Part shown: positions 6,092 through 8,594 of the stretch, piece after piece | Layout of the letters: every line of letters starts with the position of its first letter | Position numbering within the stretch: the stretch's first letter is position 1 | Assembly (NCBI GenBank): GCA_013815405.1 | Contig: JACDGF010000070.1 | Location: 1-8,594, forward strand | Source of the DNA: Caulobacteraceae bacterium | GTDB taxonomy: Bacteria > Pseudomonadota > Alphaproteobacteria > Caulobacterales > Caulobacteraceae | DNA: 8,594 nt | Direction of reading: 5' to 3' | The notes under the pieces: generated by a model | The model's database searches: none | What the model was told of the DNA's origin: nothing | What the model saw: only the letters and a program-made list of their open reading frames with translations | Translations under genes and position numbers: made by a program

Positions 6092-6373
6092 CTACTCGGG
6101 CTCCGCGCGCGCGGCATAGCGGCCAAGAACTTCCGATCGCACGGCGGCGGCGTCCCAGACCTCCGGCGGTCCGCTGGCGTCCGCCTCGGCCAGCAAGGCC
6201 CTGAGTTCGTCGTCGCTGAACGGGAAGGCGTGATCCTCGTCAAAACCAGTCGATTCCAGGCCGCGCGCGATGGCCGCCTCCGCGGCGGCCTCGATCGATG
6301 GATAACCAGCCTGATCGCGCCTCGTCTCCAGGAGCGCGGCCAAGCCGTCAGAGATTGCGATCATCTTCGCCAC
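6092..6373 (-). CDS. parD: ParD-like ribbon-helix-helix antitoxin
   Basis: This 93-residue acidic protein lies six bases upstream of parE on the same strand, the standard antitoxin-first order. The start MAKMIAISDGLAALLETRRD with PSIEAAAEAAIARGLE fits a ribbon-helix-helix DNA-binding domain: a short strand, a helix, a turn with Gly-Tyr-Pro-Ser, then an Ala-rich second helix. The acidic C-terminus (FDEDHAFPFSDDELRALLAEAD) is of the kind that wraps the toxin. The start is GTG 6373; the ATG three codons later is equally possible, because no strong ribosome binding site precedes either. It should bind its own promoter and neutralise ParE. With parE frame-damaged, its current role is unclear. The ParD label rests on context plus fold; sequence similarity to classical ParD is modest. 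Confidence 0.7.
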   Translation of the reverse strand: MAKMIAISDGLAALLETRRDQAGYPSIEAAAEAAIARGLESTGFDEDHAFPFSDDELRALLAEADASGPPEVWDAAAVRSEVLGRYAARAEPE

Positions 6374-6392
6374 CGGGACTTCTTACCGCGGC

Positions 6393-6400
6393 CTAGCTAG
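6393..6400. promoter_or_regulatory. CTAGCTAG palindrome upstream of parD, possible operator
   Basis: A perfect 8-bp palindrome sits 19 bases upstream of the parD GTG. Ribbon-helix-helix antitoxins bind short palindromes at this distance, so it is a candidate operator, but there is only one copy and no clear promoter around it. The surrounding 6374-6491 gap shows no gene. Confidence 0.25.
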
Positions 6401-6491
6401 ACGACATGCGAAGCTTGGCGATCTGTCGCGCGAGTAGATGTTTCCAGGCGATGTTGACGCCGGCGCCGGGTCACCCGCTCTCCGCCCCCCT

Positions 6492-6917
6492 TCAGAGAAG
6501 TTCGGCCGTCACCCCCAATTCCGCCGCCGCGCCGGCCAGTCGGCGGTCCAGCGTGCATAGTATGGCGCCATAGTCGAGGACGACGGCGAGGTGAAGGGCG
6601 TCAGCAGCCCGCAGGCCGAGGGCGAACTGGTCGGCGAGCCTGGCGGCGGCGCGGAATTCCGCGCGCTCGACCGGCAAAACCCTGAATGATCGTTCCGACA
6701 AACGGCCGAAAACCGTCAACGCCTCGGCGCGCTGCTCCGCGACTATCGCGCCCATCCTCAATTTGATGGGTAGCGCGGCTGAGAACTCGGCCACGACCCT
6801 GTCGCTAACGACGAAATCGCTGGAGCCTTGGCGATCGAACCAAGCCCGGACCCGGGCGCTGGCGGCCTCGTTGATCAGGGCCGACACAAGGACCGAGGTG
6901 TCCAGATATCGCGTCAA
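6492..6917 (-). CDS. vapC: VapC-type PIN-domain ribonuclease toxin
   Basis: This 141-residue PIN-domain protein is the expected length for VapC. The four acidic metal-binding residues are visible: Asp6 (RYLDTSVLVSAL), Glu44 (VVAEFSAAL), Asp106 (LRAADALHLA) and Asp124 (CTLDRRLAG). Family members cleave RNA, often tRNA or rRNA, when released from their antitoxin. The start is TTG 6917-6915, which overlaps the antitoxin stop (TATTGACG shares TTG and TGA), so translation is probably coupled. Longer in-frame starts would place about 37 residues over the antitoxin C-terminus and have no family counterpart. All catalytic positions are present, so the toxin should be active if translated. This makes the state of the upstream antitoxin gene important. 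Confidence 0.9.
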   Translation of the reverse strand: MTRYLDTSVLVSALINEAASARVRAWFDRQGSSDFVVSDRVVAEFSAALPIKLRMGAIVAEQRAEALTVFGRLSERSFRVLPVERAEFRAAARLADQFALGLRAADALHLAVVLDYGAILCTLDRRLAGAAAELGVTAELL

Positions 6918-7174
6918 TAGCGGTCTTCGTCGCGCATCTTTCGAATGAACTCGCCCGCGGACTCGGGCTGCATCGGCATCTTGTCGGTGAGCGCGCGCAA
7001 CATGGCGGTGTCCACCTTTTCCCGGCACCTTTCCACAGGGACGAGGCGCGCGACCGGCTTGCCCCTCCGCGTGATCGACACCGTCTCGCCCGCTTGAGCT
7101 CTAGCGACCAAGGCGCTGAGGTGCGCCTTCGCCTCGGCTAGACCTATTTCGCTGACGACGATCCTCCTGACCAA
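6914..7174 (-). CDS. Phd/YefM-type antitoxin paired with VapC; start codon uncertain
   Basis: The core SEIGLAEAKAHLSALVARAQ and GETVSITRRGKPVARLVP is the Phd/YefM DNA-binding fold. The C-terminal MPMQPESAGEFIRKMRDEDR is the acidic tail that blocks the toxin. The coding order (antitoxin then PIN toxin, overlapping by four bases) is classical. The start is odd. By alignment with Phd proteins, Met should fall at codon 7156-7154, six bases after a perfect AGGAGG (7163-7168), but that codon is GTC. Conventional in-frame starts lie only upstream of the AGGAGG: TTG 7174, GTG 7195, GTG 7204 and TTG 7213. TTG 7174, the nearest, is used here. The upstream ones overlap a promoter-like sequence and one overlaps the serA stop. 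Identity is firm, the 5' end is not. Confidence 0.85.
   Translation of the reverse strand: MVRRIVVSEIGLAEAKAHLSALVARAQAGETVSITRRGKPVARLVPVERCREKVDTAMLRALTDKMPMQPESAGEFIRKMRDEDRY
7163..7168 (-). promoter_or_regulatory. AGGAGG ribosome binding site pointing at a GTC codon
   Basis: A consensus AGGAGG on the minus strand is followed six bases later by GTC (7156-7154), the position where Phd-family antitoxins start. The site argues that translation is meant to begin there rather than at the upstream TTG or GTG codons. Confidence 0.6.
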
Positions 7175-7185
7175 CTCGTTGGTCG

Positions 7186-7213
7186 GATATATCACGGCCC
7201 CCACGCCCCTCAA
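7186..7213 (-). promoter_or_regulatory. Candidate promoter of the Phd/vapC operon
   Basis: On the minus strand TTGAGG (7213-7208) and TATATC (7191-7186) are separated by 16 bases, each four of six bases from the sigma-70 consensus. Transcription would start around 7179, just ahead of the AGGAGG. The -35 overlaps the serA stop codon. The motifs are visible; promoter activity is inferred. Confidence 0.4.
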
Positions 7214-8594
7214 AACCGCAACACCCGCGCCTCCTTCACATGCGGCAGGGCCCGGATCTTGGCGATCAGCGCCTCGTCGGGCGCCTGGTCCACCCCCACC
7301 AGGGCGATGGCGTCGTCGCCGGCGGCGACCCTCCCCAGGTTGAAGGTGGCGATGTTGACGCCGGCTTCGCCGAGCATCACGCCCAGGGCGCCGATGAAGC
7401 CGGGGCGGTCGAGGTTGTTCACATAGAGCATAGCCGGGGCGAAGGCGGCGTCGAGTTCCATGCCCTTGACCTCGACCACGCGCGGGGCGCCGGCGACCAC
7501 CGTGCCGGCGAAGGCGCGGCGGCCGGCGCCATCGGCCACGGTGACGCGCATCAGGTTCTCATAGACCGGCGAAGTCTCCTGGCGGGATTCGGAGACGGTG
7601 ACGCCGCGCTCCTTGGCCACGGCGGGGGCGGAGACCATGTTGATTTCCGCCAGCATCGGCCGCAGCACCCCGGCCAGGGCGGCGGCGGCCAGGGGCCGCA
7701 CGTTGAGCGCCGCCATGTCGCCTTCGAAGGCGATGTCGACGCCCTTCAGGCCCTCGTCCACCATCTGGCCGGCGAAGGCCCCCAGCTTCTCGGCCAGGGC
7801 GACATAGGGGCGAAGCCTGGGCGCTTCCTCGGCGGTGATCGAGGGGCTGTTGAGCGCATTGGTCACCGCCCCGGTGAGAAGATAGTCGCTCATCTGCTCG
7901 GCCACCTGGAGGGCGACGTTCTCCTGGGCCTCGCCGGTGGCGGCGCCCAGGTGCGGGGTGGCGATGAAGTTGACCGCGCCGAAGAGGACATTGGCCTTGG
8001 CCGGCTCCTCGACGAAGACGTCGAAGGCGGCGCCGCCCACATGGCCCTCGTCGAGCAGCCGGCGCAGGGCCGCCTCGTCCACCAGCCCGCCGCGCGCGCA
8101 GTTGACGATCAGCACCCCCTTGCGGGTCCGGGCCAGGGCGTCGGCCGACAGGATGTCGCGGGTCTTGTCGGTGAGCGGGGTGTGCAGGCTGATGACGTCG
8201 GCGCGGGCGAGAAGGGCGTCCAGCTCGACCTTCTCCACCCCGATCTCCACCGCCCGCTCGGGCGACAGGAACGGGTCGTAGGCGATCACCTTCATCTTCA
8301 GGCCGTTGGCGCGGTCGGCCACGATCGAACCGATGTTGCCGGCCCCGATCAGGCCCAGGGTCTTGGCGTGGAGCTCCACGCCCAGGAAGCGGTTCTTCTC
8401 CCACTTGCCGGCCTGGGTGGAGAGGTCGGCGGCCGGGAGCTGGCGGGCCAGGGCGAACATCATGGCGATGGCGTGCTCGGCGGTGGTGATCGAATTGCCG
8501 AAGGGCGTGTTCATGACCACGATCCCGGCGGCGGTGGCGGCGGGGATGTCGACATTGTCGACGCCGATCCCGGCGCGGCCGATGACTTTCAGGC
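7210..8594 (-). CDS. serA: D-3-phosphoglycerate dehydrogenase, long form, N-terminus beyond the window
   Basis: This enzyme oxidises 3-phosphoglycerate to 3-phosphohydroxypyruvate with NAD+, the first step of serine synthesis, in the cytoplasm. The visible 460 residues begin LKVIGRAGIGVDNVDIPAAT and contain the Rossmann motif GLIGAGNIGSIVADR. They also hold the catalytic Arg in NCARGGLVDE, the Glu in DVFVEEPA and the His in ATPHLGAATGEAQ. After about residue 315 of the fragment comes the ASB domain (AFAGQMVDEGLKGVDIAFEG), and the last 70 residues are an ACT domain (YVNNLDRPGFIGALGVMLGE) ending PHVKEARVLRF. This is the long SerA of about 525 residues; some 65 N-terminal residues lie off the window. 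Serine feedback through the ACT domain is known in some long SerA proteins but cannot be judged here. The GTG at 8520 is internal. The stop is immediately followed by the toxin-antitoxin promoter region. Confidence 0.96.
   Translation of the reverse strand, partial: LKVIGRAGIGVDNVDIPAATAAGIVVMNTPFGNSITTAEHAIAMMFALARQLPAADLSTQAGKWEKNRFLGVELHAKTLGLIGAGNIGSIVADRANGLKMKVIAYDPFLSPERAVEIGVEKVELDALLARADVISLHTPLTDKTRDILSADALARTRKGVLIVNCARGGLVDEAALRRLLDEGHVGGAAFDVFVEEPAKANVLFGAVNFIATPHLGAATGEAQENVALQVAEQMSDYLLTGAVTNALNSPSITAEEAPRLRPYVALAEKLGAFAGQMVDEGLKGVDIAFEGDMAALNVRPLAAAALAGVLRPMLAEINMVSAPAVAKERGVTVSESRQETSPVYENLMRVTVADGAGRRAFAGTVVAGAPRVVEVKGMELDAAFAPAMLYVNNLDRPGFIGALGVMLGEAGVNIATFNLGRVAAGDDAIALVGVDQAPDEALIAKIRALPHVKEARVLRF

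Noticed and set aside
5912..6400. A 162-codon plus-strand frame opposite parD and parE.
   Set aside because: The minus strand carries recognisable TA proteins there; this frame has no motif or start signal.
6492..7028. A longer vapC starting at 7028.
   Set aside because: The extra residues overlap the antitoxin C-terminus and match nothing; the TTG at 6917 puts the PIN Asp at the usual sixth position.
7559..8404. A 281-codon alternative minus-strand frame inside serA.
   Set aside because: It is low-complexity Gly/Arg-rich text in a shifted frame; serA motifs are unbroken in the other frame.

Overview
The window comes from a GC-rich bacterium. Dense NNC/NNG codon use, a single-chain acyl-CoA carboxylase and a long-form SerA beside small toxin-antitoxin genes suggest an alphaproteobacterium, most plausibly Caulobacteraceae or a relative. 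That placement is inference from protein flavour, not a search result.

Layout. (1) Positions 1-2537, plus strand: the 3' part of a large multidomain biotin-dependent carboxylase (biotin carboxylase C-terminal half, biotin carrier domain, full carboxyltransferase). (2) 2560-7174: a roughly 4.6 kb accessory island of toxin-antitoxin (TA) pieces, one insertion sequence and one nuclease. In order it holds a 5'-truncated hicA-like toxin (minus); a degenerate IS3-family element (2740-4152, transposase on minus, with orfA, a T6A frameshift heptamer, and an orfB broken by a 23-nt insertion); an orphan vapB/AbrB-type antitoxin starting at the IS edge (plus); an AT-richer PD-(D/E)XK nuclease of unknown role (minus); a parD-parE pair whose parE carries two compensating frameshifts (minus); and a Phd-type antitoxin with a PIN-domain VapC toxin (minus). 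(3) 7210-8594, minus strand: most of serA, 3-phosphoglycerate dehydrogenase, with its N-terminus beyond the window.

The two flanking genes are housekeeping or metabolic and look intact. Nearly everything between them is small, selfish or damaged. The IS abuts a toxin remnant on one side and an unrelated antitoxin on the other, with no target duplication, which points to a deletion or IS-mediated recombination that removed hicB, the hicA start and the vapC partner of the orphan vapB. Only the Phd/PIN pair looks potentially functional as a complete TA module, and even there the position where the antitoxin start codon is expected reads GTC. The PD-(D/E)XK protein is the least explained complete gene. 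No tRNA, rRNA, CRISPR array or gene-free stretch above 300 bases was seen.
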